A stretch of 64,000 bases of DNA, taken from NCBI GenBank assembly GCA_029261925.1, contig JAJDAJ010000028.1, forward strand, positions 1-64,000, read 5' to 3'. The stretch's first letter is position 1. Every line of letters starts with the position of its first letter. Of the stretch, positions 49,490 through 57,107 are shown in pieces. This DNA comes from Deltaproteobacteria bacterium. Its GTDB lineage: Bacteria > Myxococcota_A > UBA9160 > SZUA-336. The position numbers were made by a program, and so were the translations under genes. A model generated the notes under the pieces. The model saw nothing but the letters and a program-made list of their open reading frames with translations, was not told the origin of the DNA and searched no databases.

Positions 49490-50902
49490 TTGAGCGCGCG
49501 CCGCCCCAGTCTGTCGATCGGAGCGAAGCTGACGCTTCGCTACACGCTCGCCGTGACCGTGACGATCACGGCCGTCGCGGCCTTCGTGTACACGCAGGTC
49601 GTGAGCCGCATCAACGGGGAGGCGCGGCTCGTGCTCGAGGTGCAGGCGCAGGAGCTCGCCGCGGACTACCGCGCGCATCTCGCGAGCGGCCCGGCCGCCG
49701 AGGCACTCGCGCAGCTCGCGGAGCACGGCCGGCGCTCGCTGCTCCACGACCCCGGTCTGGGCCTGGGCATCGAGCTGGTCGGCGCGGACGGTCGGCGTCG
49801 GCTGGCCGTCGGCTCGCTGCGTGGCGATGCGCCCCCCGTGTCGCGCGCGGTGCTCGACGGTCGCACGCCCGAGCTGCTGCGCGCCATCAACCTGGGCCGC
49901 GACCGGCCGTACCTCTCGCTCGCGGTCCGGGTTCCCGACGGCGCGCTGCGCGTGGCGATGGATACCGCGCGCTACGCCGACAACGTGCGACACGTTCGCG
50001 ACGTGTTCCTGCTGGCGCTTCCCTTCGTGCTGGCGGGGACCGCGCTCTCGGGCTGGCTCCTCGCTCGCGGGAGCCTGAGACCCATCGCCCGCATCACCGA
50101 GACGGCGCGCCGGATCACGGCCGCGAACCTGGGAGAGACGGTGCCCGAGGCGGGCTCCGGAGACGAGCTCGACCGGCTCGCCGAGACCCTCAACGACATG
50201 CTCGCGCGCATCCGCGATGGGCTCGATCGCATGCGCCGTTTCAACGGGAACGCGGCGCACGAGCTGCGGACCCCGCTGACCGCGATCTCCAGCCAGATCG
50301 AGGTCACGCTCGAGAAGTCGCGAGACCGCGAGGAGTACCGTGAGGTCCTCGCCAGCGTCCTGGAGAGAACCCGGCACATGTCCGCGTCGGTCGATGCCAT
50401 GCTGCGCATGGCGCGCGTGGAGGCCGGGATCGACCCGGACCAGCTCCGTCCACTCGAGATCGCGGGCGTCCTGGAGACGGTCGCCGAGTTCTTCGAGCCG
50501 CTGGCCGAGGAGTCCGGCATCCGCCTGCGGCTGACCGACGCGCCCGACGCGACCATCGTCGGCGATCCGGCCTGGCTCCACCAGCTCTTCTCGAACCTGG
50601 TCGCGAACGCGCTGCGGCACACGCCAGCTGGCGGGCGTGTGGAGCTCCGGGCGTTCCCGGAGGACGGTGGAATCCGCATCATCGTCGACGACACCGGACC
50701 GGGAATCGAGCCCCGGCAGCTCGAGCGCATCTTCGATCGCTTCGAGCGGGCGGGGGCGACCGCGAGCGGCGGAGTGGGGCTCGGGCTCCCCATCGCGCGC
50801 GAGATCGCGCGCGCACACGGTGGGCACATCGACGTCGAGAGCACGCCGGGGGCGGGAGCGCGATTCGGTGTCTGGCTGCCAGGCGGCCCGGTGGCGGCGT
50901 GA
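49490..50902 (+). CDS. HAMP-containing sensor histidine kinase (OmpR-partner type)
   Basis: A 470-residue inner-membrane kinase. TM1 is about 16-36 and TM2 about 172-192, enclosing a periplasmic sensor of about 135 residues with no recognisable fold. HAMP is about 193-246; the H-box is NAAHELRTPLTA with His257 as the phospho-acceptor, and the N, G1 (DTGPGIEP) and G2 (GVGLGLPIA) boxes follow. The start is a TTG with GGAG upstream. The stop overlaps the regulator start by four bases (GTGA). Its likely signal is something handled by the porin or PstS-like protein, or the pathway product. Confidence 0.9.
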   Translation: MSARRPSLSIGAKLTLRYTLAVTVTITAVAAFVYTQVVSRINGEARLVLEVQAQELAADYRAHLASGPAAEALAQLAEHGRRSLLHDPGLGLGIELVGADGRRRLAVGSLRGDAPPVSRAVLDGRTPELLRAINLGRDRPYLSLAVRVPDGALRVAMDTARYADNVRHVRDVFLLALPFVLAGTALSGWLLARGSLRPIARITETARRITAANLGETVPEAGSGDELDRLAETLNDMLARIRDGLDRMRRFNGNAAHELRTPLTAISSQIEVTLEKSRDREEYREVLASVLERTRHMSASVDAMLRMARVEAGIDPDQLRPLEIAGVLETVAEFFEPLAEESGIRLRLTDAPDATIVGDPAWLHQLFSNLVANALRHTPAGGRVELRAFPEDGGIRIIVDDTGPGIEPRQLERIFDRFERAGATASGGVGLGLPIAREIARAHGGHIDVESTPGAGARFGVWLPGGPVAA

Positions 50903-51579
50903 AGATCCTGTACGTGGAAGACGATCCGACCGCGCGCAGCTACATCCGCAAGGGACTGCAGGAGCACGGCAACGTGGTCGACGTGGCGGAGAGTGGCGAC
51001 GACGGGCTCGAGAAGGCCGCGATCGGTGCCTACGACCTGCTGCTGCTCGACGTCGGGCTTCCGGGCATGAGCGGGTTCGAGCTGCTGAGGCAGCTCCGGG
51101 CCGTGGGGGATTCGACGCCGGTCCTGGTGCTCTCGGCCCGGGGGGAGGTCAGCGATCGGATTCGCGGACTCAACCTGGGCGCCGACGACTACCTGCCCAA
51201 GCCCTTCGCGTTCGCCGAGCTCCTCGCCCGCATCCAGGCGATCCGGCGTCGCGTCGTCACTGGCCCCGCCGATCCGGTCCTGCGCCTGGCCGATCTGGAG
51301 CTCGACGCCGGGGCGCACCGCGTCCAGCGGGCCGGTCGCGTCGTCGCGCTCACGCGCAAGGAGTTCGTGCTCCTCGAGTACCTGATGCGCAACGCCGGCC
51401 AGGTGCTCTCCCGGACCATGATCACCGAGAAGGTCTGGGACTACGGCTTCGACTCGCACTCGAACGTCATCGACGTTCATATCGCCCACCTGCGCCGGAA
51501 GATCGATCGCGACTTCGAGCGGAAGCTGCTGCACACGGTCAAGGGCGTGGGATACGTGCTCGAGGAGCGCGAGCCTTAA
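50899..51579 (+). CDS. OmpR/PhoB-family response regulator
   Basis: A 226-residue regulator. The receiver domain (1-115) has the acidic pocket E7-D8-D9, phospho-acceptor D51, Ser79 and Lys101. The winged-helix domain (about 125-222) contains LTRKEFVLLEYLMRNAGQVLSR and the recognition region FDSHSNVIDVHIAHLRRKI, as in the QseB/PmrA/CusR branch. The GTG start overlaps the kinase gene, and the stop TAA lies inside a predicted box (51576-51602). It probably binds the TTAAT-N6-TTCAT elements in front of the porin/kinase genes and the hemolysin operon. Confidence 0.9.
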   Translation: MKILYVEDDPTARSYIRKGLQEHGNVVDVAESGDDGLEKAAIGAYDLLLLDVGLPGMSGFELLRQLRAVGDSTPVLVLSARGEVSDRIRGLNLGADDYLPKPFAFAELLARIQAIRRRVVTGPADPVLRLADLELDAGAHRVQRAGRVVALTRKEFVLLEYLMRNAGQVLSRTMITEKVWDYGFDSHSNVIDVHIAHLRRKIDRDFERKLLHTVKGVGYVLEEREP

Positions 51580-51602
51580 TCCGGCCTTCATTCGGGATTC
51601 AC
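51576..51602. promoter_or_regulatory. Predicted response-regulator box 2 (three half-sites)
   Basis: TTAAT (51576), TTCAT (51587) and TTCAC (51598) form three direct repeats, each 11 bases apart, between the regulator gene and the thermostable-hemolysin gene. The first two match box 1 at 49430-49445 exactly. It likely activates the downstream operon. Confidence 0.6.
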
Positions 51603-51653
51603 GCCGCGCTCATCTCCGGATCCGATGTTCTCGCCAGGAATCCGGAGGCGGCG

Positions 51654-52325
51654 ATGCAGGGCAGGGCGGGATCGGGAGGTCGGTGTGCTCGGGAGCTCGA
51701 GCTGGTCCCCGGATGGGGAGCGGCGCGGGCCCGGCTCGACGGCTTCATACGCGAGCGCTTCTGGCGCTGCCACGGGGCGCGTCCGGCGAGGCTGCTGGAC
51801 GGCCTGCTGGGAATCGCCGGCGATGGCGGACAGCTGATCGGTGCGGGCGGCCTGAGCCTGGCCGGCCACTCCGCTCCGCTGTTCCTCGAGGCGTACCTCG
51901 ACGAGCCGGTCGACCGCTGCGTGTCCCGGGCGGCGGGGCAGCCGGTCGAGCGCACCCGGCTCGCCGAGATCGGCAATCTGGCCGTGGACCGGCGGGGCAC
52001 CGGCGTGTGGATGATGGCGGCGCTGGCCGCGCATGCCGGGGGCGCCGGGCGGACCTGGGGAGTCTTCACGGCCACCACACCCCTGCGGCGCCTGTTCGAG
52101 CACGTGGGTGCGCCCCTGCTCGTGATGGATCCGGCGGATCCCGCGCGCCTGCCGGTGGGGGAGGCCGCGCGCTGGGGCTCCTACTACGACACCGATCCCC
52201 GCGTCTGCGCCGCGCCGACGGCGGACTTCGTGGCCGCGGCGCGGGAGCGCTGGCCGGAGCTCGCCTCGCTGTGCGACCGCGCCCGTCGGATGGCGGGGAG
52301 CGGGCAGGCCGAGTGCGCCGCGTGA
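51654..52325 (+). CDS. Thermostable hemolysin (PF12261) family, GNAT/LuxI-like
   Basis: A 223-residue protein that I recognise as the thermostable-hemolysin family: FLEAYLDEPVD, TRLAEIGNLAVDRRGTG (the GNAT-like CoA-site strand), WGVFTATTPLRRLFEHVG and WGSYYDTDPRV. The name comes from a Vibrio delta-VPH protein, but the fold is acyltransferase-like and the biochemical role is unknown. It may acyl-transfer or, like AHL synthases, make a signalling compound. The ATG has GGAGG 5 bases upstream. It heads the operon with the ligase, diiron protein, SDR and DoxX. There is no signal peptide, so haemolysis is unlikely to be its direct function. Confidence 0.85.
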   Translation: MQGRAGSGGRCARELELVPGWGAARARLDGFIRERFWRCHGARPARLLDGLLGIAGDGGQLIGAGGLSLAGHSAPLFLEAYLDEPVDRCVSRAAGQPVERTRLAEIGNLAVDRRGTGVWMMAALAAHAGGAGRTWGVFTATTPLRRLFEHVGAPLLVMDPADPARLPVGEAARWGSYYDTDPRVCAAPTADFVAAARERWPELASLCDRARRMAGSGQAECAA

Positions 52326-53749
52326 CCGGGGGCAGCCCGATCTGGTCGTCGATCCAGAGGGTCGCCGGGTCTCACGCCGCCGCGGTTGCGGTGCGAGGCG
52401 CGAGCGGTCCAGGGCTCTCGTACGCGGGGCTGATCGCGGAGGTCGAGCGCGCCGCCCGGGTCCTGCGCGCGTCCGGTTCGCGGCGGCCCGGTCTGCTGGC
52501 CGACAACGGCATCGACTGGATCGTCTCGGACCTGGCCTGTCTGACGCTGGGTCTGCCGTGTGTTCCGCTCCCCGGGTTCTTCAGCGACGCACAGCTCGCC
52601 CATGCCGCGAGCAGCGCCGGTCTCGATGCGGTGCTGACGGACGACCCCGACCGCGCCGGTCGCGTGCTCGACCTGCGCCGGGACGCCGGGACCCGGGTCC
52701 GTGGCCTGTCGCTGCTGCGGGGAGCGCCGGGGACCGGCCCCGCGCTGCCCGCACAGGTCAGGAAGCTCAGCTTCACCTCGGGAACCACGGGATCGCCCCG
52801 GGCCGTCTGCCTGCCGGAGCGATCCCTCCGCGCGGTCTGCGGCTCCCTGGCGCAGGTCACGGGGGCACGGCCCGGCGACCTGCACCTCTGTCTCCTCCCG
52901 CTGTCGATCCTGCTCGAGAACGTGGGCGGCGTGTACCGGACCCTGACGACGGGAGGAAGCGTGGTCGCGCCACCGCTCGCGGACGTCGGTCTGCACGGCT
53001 CCTCGGAGCTCGAGCCGGGGGTGCTGCGCGCTGCCCTGCGGCGCGTCCGCCCGGCGTCGGCGATCGCCATGCCCGAGATGCTGCGTGCGCTGACCGGTGA
53101 TGCCGCCGCGGCCCTCGGAGCGGGCCGCTGGATGCGCTTCCTGGGCGTGGGGGGCGCGCGGGTTCCGGTCCCCTGGCTGCGCGATGCGCGGACCGCGGGG
53201 ATTCCCGCCTACGAGGGCTACGGGCTGTCCGAGGCGGGATCGGTGGTGGCCCTGAACTCGCCCGGACACGACGCGCCGGGCAGCGCCGGTGAGCTACTCC
53301 CGCACTGCGAGGCGCGCGTCGACCCGACCGGGCAGCTCCACGTGCGCGGCGCGCTCGCCCTGGGCTACCTCGGCGTCGACGGATTCTCGCCGCTGCCCGG
53401 AGACGAGGGGTTCTATCCGACGGGCGACCTCGCCCGGCTCGAGGGGAGCCGCGTGTACATCGAGGGCCGCTGCTGCCGGCGCATCGTCACCACGTTCGGC
53501 AGGAACGTGAGCCCCGAGTGGCTGGAGACGGAGCTCCTCGAGCATCCGGAGATCCGGCACGCCACGGTTTCGGGCGACGGCCGGGCGTCGCTGTCCGCGG
53601 TCCTGTCCGGGGATCCGGGTGCACTGTGCCGGATCGACGCGCACGTGCGCGAGCTGAATCGCCGGCTTCCCGACTACGCACGCATCACCGAATGGCGGCT
53701 CGCGGGTCCGGGAGCCTCCACCACAGGAGAGACCGATGCCCTTTCATGA
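52322..53749 (+). CDS. Acyl-adenylate ligase-like (AMP-binding) protein
   Basis: A 475-residue ANL-superfamily protein. The phosphate-binding loop is SFTSGTTGSPRAV (Lys replaced by Arg), and YEGYGLSEAGSVV and YPTGDLARLEG are normal core motifs. The C-terminal lid is short: where the essential A10 Lys is expected the sequence reads GASTTGETDALS, so the Lys is absent. Adenylation may be weak, partner-assisted or lost. The GTG overlaps the hemolysin stop by four bases (GTGA). The gene overlaps the next by 14 bases, which gives tight coupling. PF12261 proteins and such ligases are neighbours in many proteobacteria. Confidence 0.85.
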   Translation: MTGGSPIWSSIQRVAGSHAAAVAVRGASGPGLSYAGLIAEVERAARVLRASGSRRPGLLADNGIDWIVSDLACLTLGLPCVPLPGFFSDAQLAHAASSAGLDAVLTDDPDRAGRVLDLRRDAGTRVRGLSLLRGAPGTGPALPAQVRKLSFTSGTTGSPRAVCLPERSLRAVCGSLAQVTGARPGDLHLCLLPLSILLENVGGVYRTLTTGGSVVAPPLADVGLHGSSELEPGVLRAALRRVRPASAIAMPEMLRALTGDAAAALGAGRWMRFLGVGGARVPVPWLRDARTAGIPAYEGYGLSEAGSVVALNSPGHDAPGSAGELLPHCEARVDPTGQLHVRGALALGYLGVDGFSPLPGDEGFYPTGDLARLEGSRVYIEGRCCRRIVTTFGRNVSPEWLETELLEHPEIRHATVSGDGRASLSAVLSGDPGALCRIDAHVRELNRRLPDYARITEWRLAGPGASTTGETDALS

Positions 53750-54404
53750 CGTCCTGGTCGAGCAGACCAAGCGCGAGCAGGAAGCCCTGCTGGAGATCCC
53801 GTTCGTGCGCAGCGCGCTCGCGGGCGAGATCTCGCTGGATGCCTACGTCGCGTTCCTCACACAGGCCTACCACCACGTCCGGCACACGGTGCCGCTGATG
53901 ATGGCGACGGGCAGCCGCCTGCCGCAGCGGCACGCGTGGCTGCTGGATCCGATCTGCGCATACGTGCAGGAGGAGAGGGGCCATGACGAGTGGATCCTCG
54001 AGGACATCCGGGCGTGCGGCGCGGATCCCGGCGCGGTGCGCGGCGGCACGCCCGACCTCGCCTGCGAGCTGCTGGTCGCGTACGCCTACGACGTCGTGCA
54101 GCGCCGCGGACCGCTGGGCTTCTTCGGGATGGTGCACGTGCTGGAGGGAACCAGCGTGCGGGCCGCCTCGCAGGCCGCGGACCGTCTCCAGGCCCGGCTC
54201 GGTCTGGGAGCGAGTGCCTTCACCTACCTGCGCAGTCACGGCGAGCTGGACCGCGAGCACGTCGGCTTCTTCGCGGCGCTGATGGACCGCATCGAGGAGC
54301 CGTCGGATCAGCGCTGGCTGCTGCACTGTGCGCGGCGCTTCTTCCGGCTCTACGGAGACGTCTTCCGGGGCCTTCCCCTGGTGCTCGCCGGAGAGGACCG
54401 ATGA
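53736..54404 (+). CDS. Heme-oxygenase-fold diiron protein (iron-containing redox enzyme)
   Basis: A 222-residue all-helical protein of the TenA/HDO superfamily, often annotated as an iron-containing redox enzyme. The six ligands of heme-oxygenase-like diiron oxidases are present: E80-x2-H83, E137 and H168-x3-D172-x2-H175. It likely activates O2 to oxidise, decarboxylate or cleave an acyl or amino substrate delivered by the ligase. The start lies 14 bases inside the ligase gene. A more distant relative with the same ligand pattern is at 20430. Confidence 0.8.
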   Translation: MPFHDVLVEQTKREQEALLEIPFVRSALAGEISLDAYVAFLTQAYHHVRHTVPLMMATGSRLPQRHAWLLDPICAYVQEERGHDEWILEDIRACGADPGAVRGGTPDLACELLVAYAYDVVQRRGPLGFFGMVHVLEGTSVRAASQAADRLQARLGLGASAFTYLRSHGELDREHVGFFAALMDRIEEPSDQRWLLHCARRFFRLYGDVFRGLPLVLAGEDR

Positions 54405-55222
54405 AGCTCGACGGGAAAACGGTACTGATCACGGGGGGCGCGTCGGGGATCGGCGGGGCGACGGCGCACGAGCTGGCGGCGCGTGGCGCGCGGCTGCTCC
54501 TGCTGGGGCGTGATGCCAGTGCGCTGGCCAGGGTGGCCGACGAGCTGCGGGAGCACGGTGCCGCGATCCGGACGATCGTGCACGATCTCGACGACCTCGA
54601 TGCGCTCCCCACCCTCTGGCAGGGGCTCGCGTCGGATGGCGATGGCCCGGACGTTCTGATCAACAACGCGGGATGCATGAGCTTCAGCCCGATCGAGCGG
54701 GAGTGCACCGCGGACACCGAGAAGCTCTTTCGCGTCAACGTCCTCGCGCCCCTGGTCCTCTGCCGCGAGGCCGCGGCCACGTATCGTGCCCGCGGTGGTG
54801 GTCACATCGTGAACGTGGGCTCGATCTTCGGCTCCATCGGCTTCGCGTACTTCGCGACCTACTCCGCGTCGAAGTTCGCGCTGCGGGGCTACTCCGAGGC
54901 CCTGCGCCGGGAGCTCGCGCCCGCCGGCGTGCGCGTGACGTACGTCGCGCCGCGAGCGACGCGGACGCGCATGGCCGACGCCTTCGGGCGCATGGCCGAG
55001 GCGGTCGGCATGGCGCTCGATCCGCCCGAGCTCGTGGCCCGGCGCATCGTCCGGGCCGTCGAGCGAGACGCACGCGATCGCTACCTGGGCTTTCCCGAGA
55101 GCCTGTTCGTGCGCGTCAACGCGCTGATTCCGCGGCTGGTGGATCGCGCGCTGCGCGACCAGAACATCAGGACGCGCCCCTTCGCCGAGGAGGCTGCGGC
55201 GCTGCGAGGGAGCTGCCCATGA
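54401..55222 (+). CDS. SDR family oxidoreductase in the hemolysin operon
   Basis: A 273-residue SDR with TGGASGIGGATA near residue 11, INNAG, a Ser in VGSIFGS and YSASK. LGRD after beta-2 favours NADP(H). The C-terminal part, ending in VDRALRDQNIRTRPFAEEA, resembles SDRs of the FabG-like or acyl-CoA/aldehyde reductase (Acr-type) branch. ATGA overlaps on both sides show it is translated together with the diiron protein and the DoxX-like gene. It probably reduces the carbonyl of the pathway product. Confidence 0.85.
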   Translation: MKLDGKTVLITGGASGIGGATAHELAARGARLLLLGRDASALARVADELREHGAAIRTIVHDLDDLDALPTLWQGLASDGDGPDVLINNAGCMSFSPIERECTADTEKLFRVNVLAPLVLCREAAATYRARGGGHIVNVGSIFGSIGFAYFATYSASKFALRGYSEALRRELAPAGVRVTYVAPRATRTRMADAFGRMAEAVGMALDPPELVARRIVRAVERDARDRYLGFPESLFVRVNALIPRLVDRALRDQNIRTRPFAEEAAALRGSCP

Positions 55223-55590
55223 TCGCCTGGCTGACCTCTCCGTGGATGGGCCCGGTCGCGCTCGGCCTGCGCATGGTCGTGGGGCTCTTCTTCGTGTGGC
55301 TCGGCTGGAAGGGGCTGTCGGGCGACCCGCAGACCGTGGCCGACTACCAGCGCTGGGGCTACCCGGTCGGCTTCCGGATGCTCGTCGCCGCGGGCCAGGT
55401 GCTGGGCGGACTGGCGTTCATGGTTCCGCAGACGTCTCTCTGGGCCGGGGGGATGCTGCTGGTGATTCTCCTGGGCGCGCTGGCCACCCACGCGCTGCAC
55501 GATGCGCCCGTGACCCTGGTCTCGCCCGCCGTGTTCGCGCTGGCGGTGCTGCTGGCGATCGCCCCGGGCCTGCTGGGGCGGCCCGGGTAG
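55219..55590 (+). CDS. DoxX-like small membrane protein
   Basis: A 123-residue integral membrane protein with four hydrophobic segments. The first is followed by FFVWLGWKGLSGDP, and AAGQVLGGLAFMVPQT is the second-helix signature of DoxX/DoxD-like proteins, which are often quinone- or lipid-associated. It ends the operon and may tether or drain electrons from the oxidative steps. The ATG overlaps the SDR stop by four bases. The specific role is unknown. Confidence 0.75.
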   Translation: MIAWLTSPWMGPVALGLRMVVGLFFVWLGWKGLSGDPQTVADYQRWGYPVGFRMLVAAGQVLGGLAFMVPQTSLWAGGMLLVILLGALATHALHDAPVTLVSPAVFALAVLLAIAPGLLGRPG

Positions 55591-55640
55591 GACGCGCGGC
55601 TCGCCCACTCGTATATGATCGCGGGACAGGAGGAGCCGCG

Positions 55641-57095
55641 ATGACCGAGCCCCGCCGATCCGGCGTCCGCGAGCGCATCGACCACCCCATCATCGACTCG
55701 GACGGTCACTTCGTCGAGTACTTCCCGGTGGTCGCCGAGCACCTGCGGAACGTGGGCGGCAGCGACATGGTCGAGCGCTTCCAGGCTGCCTGGAACCGCA
55801 CGCACCTGAGCCACGACTGGTACGAGCAGACCCCGGCCGAGCGCCGCGACGCGCGCACGGTGCGTCCGGCGTTCTGGAACGTGCCCACGCGCAACGCCGA
55901 CGACTTCGCGACCGCGCTGCTCCCCGAGCTGCTCTACGCGCGCCTCGATGAGATCGGCCTCGACTTCGTCGTGCTGTACCCGGGCCTCGGACTGATCGCG
56001 CCCGAGCTCGACGAGGACGAGGTGCGCCAGGCCACCTGCCGGGCGCTCAACGAGATGTACGCCGAGTGCTACATGGACCACCCGGACCGCATGACGCCGG
56101 TCGCGGTCATCCCGATGCACACGCCGGAGGAGGCGATCGCCGAGCTCGACCACGCGGTCGGCGCGCGCGGCTTCAAGGCCGTGGTCATGCCGAGCTACAT
56201 CGCTCGCCCGATCCCGAAGATCGAGCGCGAGGCGCCCGGCGCGTCGCGCCACGCGTGGTGGGGCGACAGCTACGGGCTGGACAGCCAGCACGACTACGAT
56301 CCGGTCTGGCGGCGCTGCCAGGAGCTGGGCGTGGTGCCCTCGTTTCACTCCAGTGCCATGGGCTGGCACGGCCGCGAGTCGATCTCGAGCTACGTGCACA
56401 ATCACATCGGGCACTTCGCGGCGGCGCAGGAGGCGCTCTGCCGCTCGCTGCTGCTCGGCGGCGTGACGCGGCGCTTCCCGGGGCTTCCGTTCCTGTTCCT
56501 CGAAGGGGGGGTCGGCTGGGGCCGCGGGCTGCTCGCCGATGCGATCAGTCACTGGCGCAAGCGCAGTCGCCGGGGGCTCGACGCCTACGACCCCGCCAAT
56601 CTCGATCGCGAGCGCCTGGCGGAGCTCTTCCGGCGCTACGGCGGCAAGATGGTCCGCGACGTCTCCATCGACGACGGGGGCGAGGTCTACGAGATCGTGA
56701 CCGGGAGCGACGAGGATCCCGAGACCGTGGACGAGTTCCGCCACTGCGAGATCGAGGGGGTCGAGGACTTCCGCAAGCTGTACGCCGAGCCCTTCTACTT
56801 CGGCTGCGAGGCCGACGATCCGGTGACCGCGTCGGCCTTCGAAGCGAAGGCCAACCCGCTTCACGTGCGCCTGAACGCGGTGCTCGGCTCCGACATCGGG
56901 CACTGGGACGTGCCGGACATGGCGCGCGTGCTGGAAGAGATCTGGGAGCCGGTGGCCGACGGTCTTCTGAGCATGGAGGACCTGCGCGACTTCACCTTCG
57001 CGAACGCCGCCTGGCTGTGGACGCGCCTGAGCCCGGAATTCTTCCGCGGCACGAAGGTCGAGAAGGACGTGGACCGGCTGCTGGCGAGTGCCTGA
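55641..57095 (+). CDS. Amidohydrolase family protein (COG2159-type)
   Basis: A 484-residue amidohydrolase-fold protein. HPIIDSDGHFVEY near residue 15 supplies the N-terminal metal group (Asp-x-His shifted to DGH), GVVPSFHSS the middle His, and VLGSDIGHWDVPD the C-terminal Asp. It is longer than the paralogue at 24921 by about 90 residues inserted near residues 320-400. The substrate is unknown; decarboxylation or hydrolysis of a cyclic acid is the family norm. The ATG has AGGAGG upstream, and TATGAT at 55614-55619 is a -10 candidate, so it is probably a separate transcription unit. Confidence 0.85.
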   Translation: MTEPRRSGVRERIDHPIIDSDGHFVEYFPVVAEHLRNVGGSDMVERFQAAWNRTHLSHDWYEQTPAERRDARTVRPAFWNVPTRNADDFATALLPELLYARLDEIGLDFVVLYPGLGLIAPELDEDEVRQATCRALNEMYAECYMDHPDRMTPVAVIPMHTPEEAIAELDHAVGARGFKAVVMPSYIARPIPKIEREAPGASRHAWWGDSYGLDSQHDYDPVWRRCQELGVVPSFHSSAMGWHGRESISSYVHNHIGHFAAAQEALCRSLLLGGVTRRFPGLPFLFLEGGVGWGRGLLADAISHWRKRSRRGLDAYDPANLDRERLAELFRRYGGKMVRDVSIDDGGEVYEIVTGSDEDPETVDEFRHCEIEGVEDFRKLYAEPFYFGCEADDPVTASAFEAKANPLHVRLNAVLGSDIGHWDVPDMARVLEEIWEPVADGLLSMEDLRDFTFANAAWLWTRLSPEFFRGTKVEKDVDRLLASA

Positions 57096-57107
57096 GCCGC
57101 CGCCGGG

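Noticed and set aside
51654..52325. Interpreting the thermostable hemolysin as a secreted toxin
   Set aside because: There is no signal peptide or pore-forming region, and the protein sits in a metabolic operon with a GNAT-like motif order. A biosynthetic role fits better.
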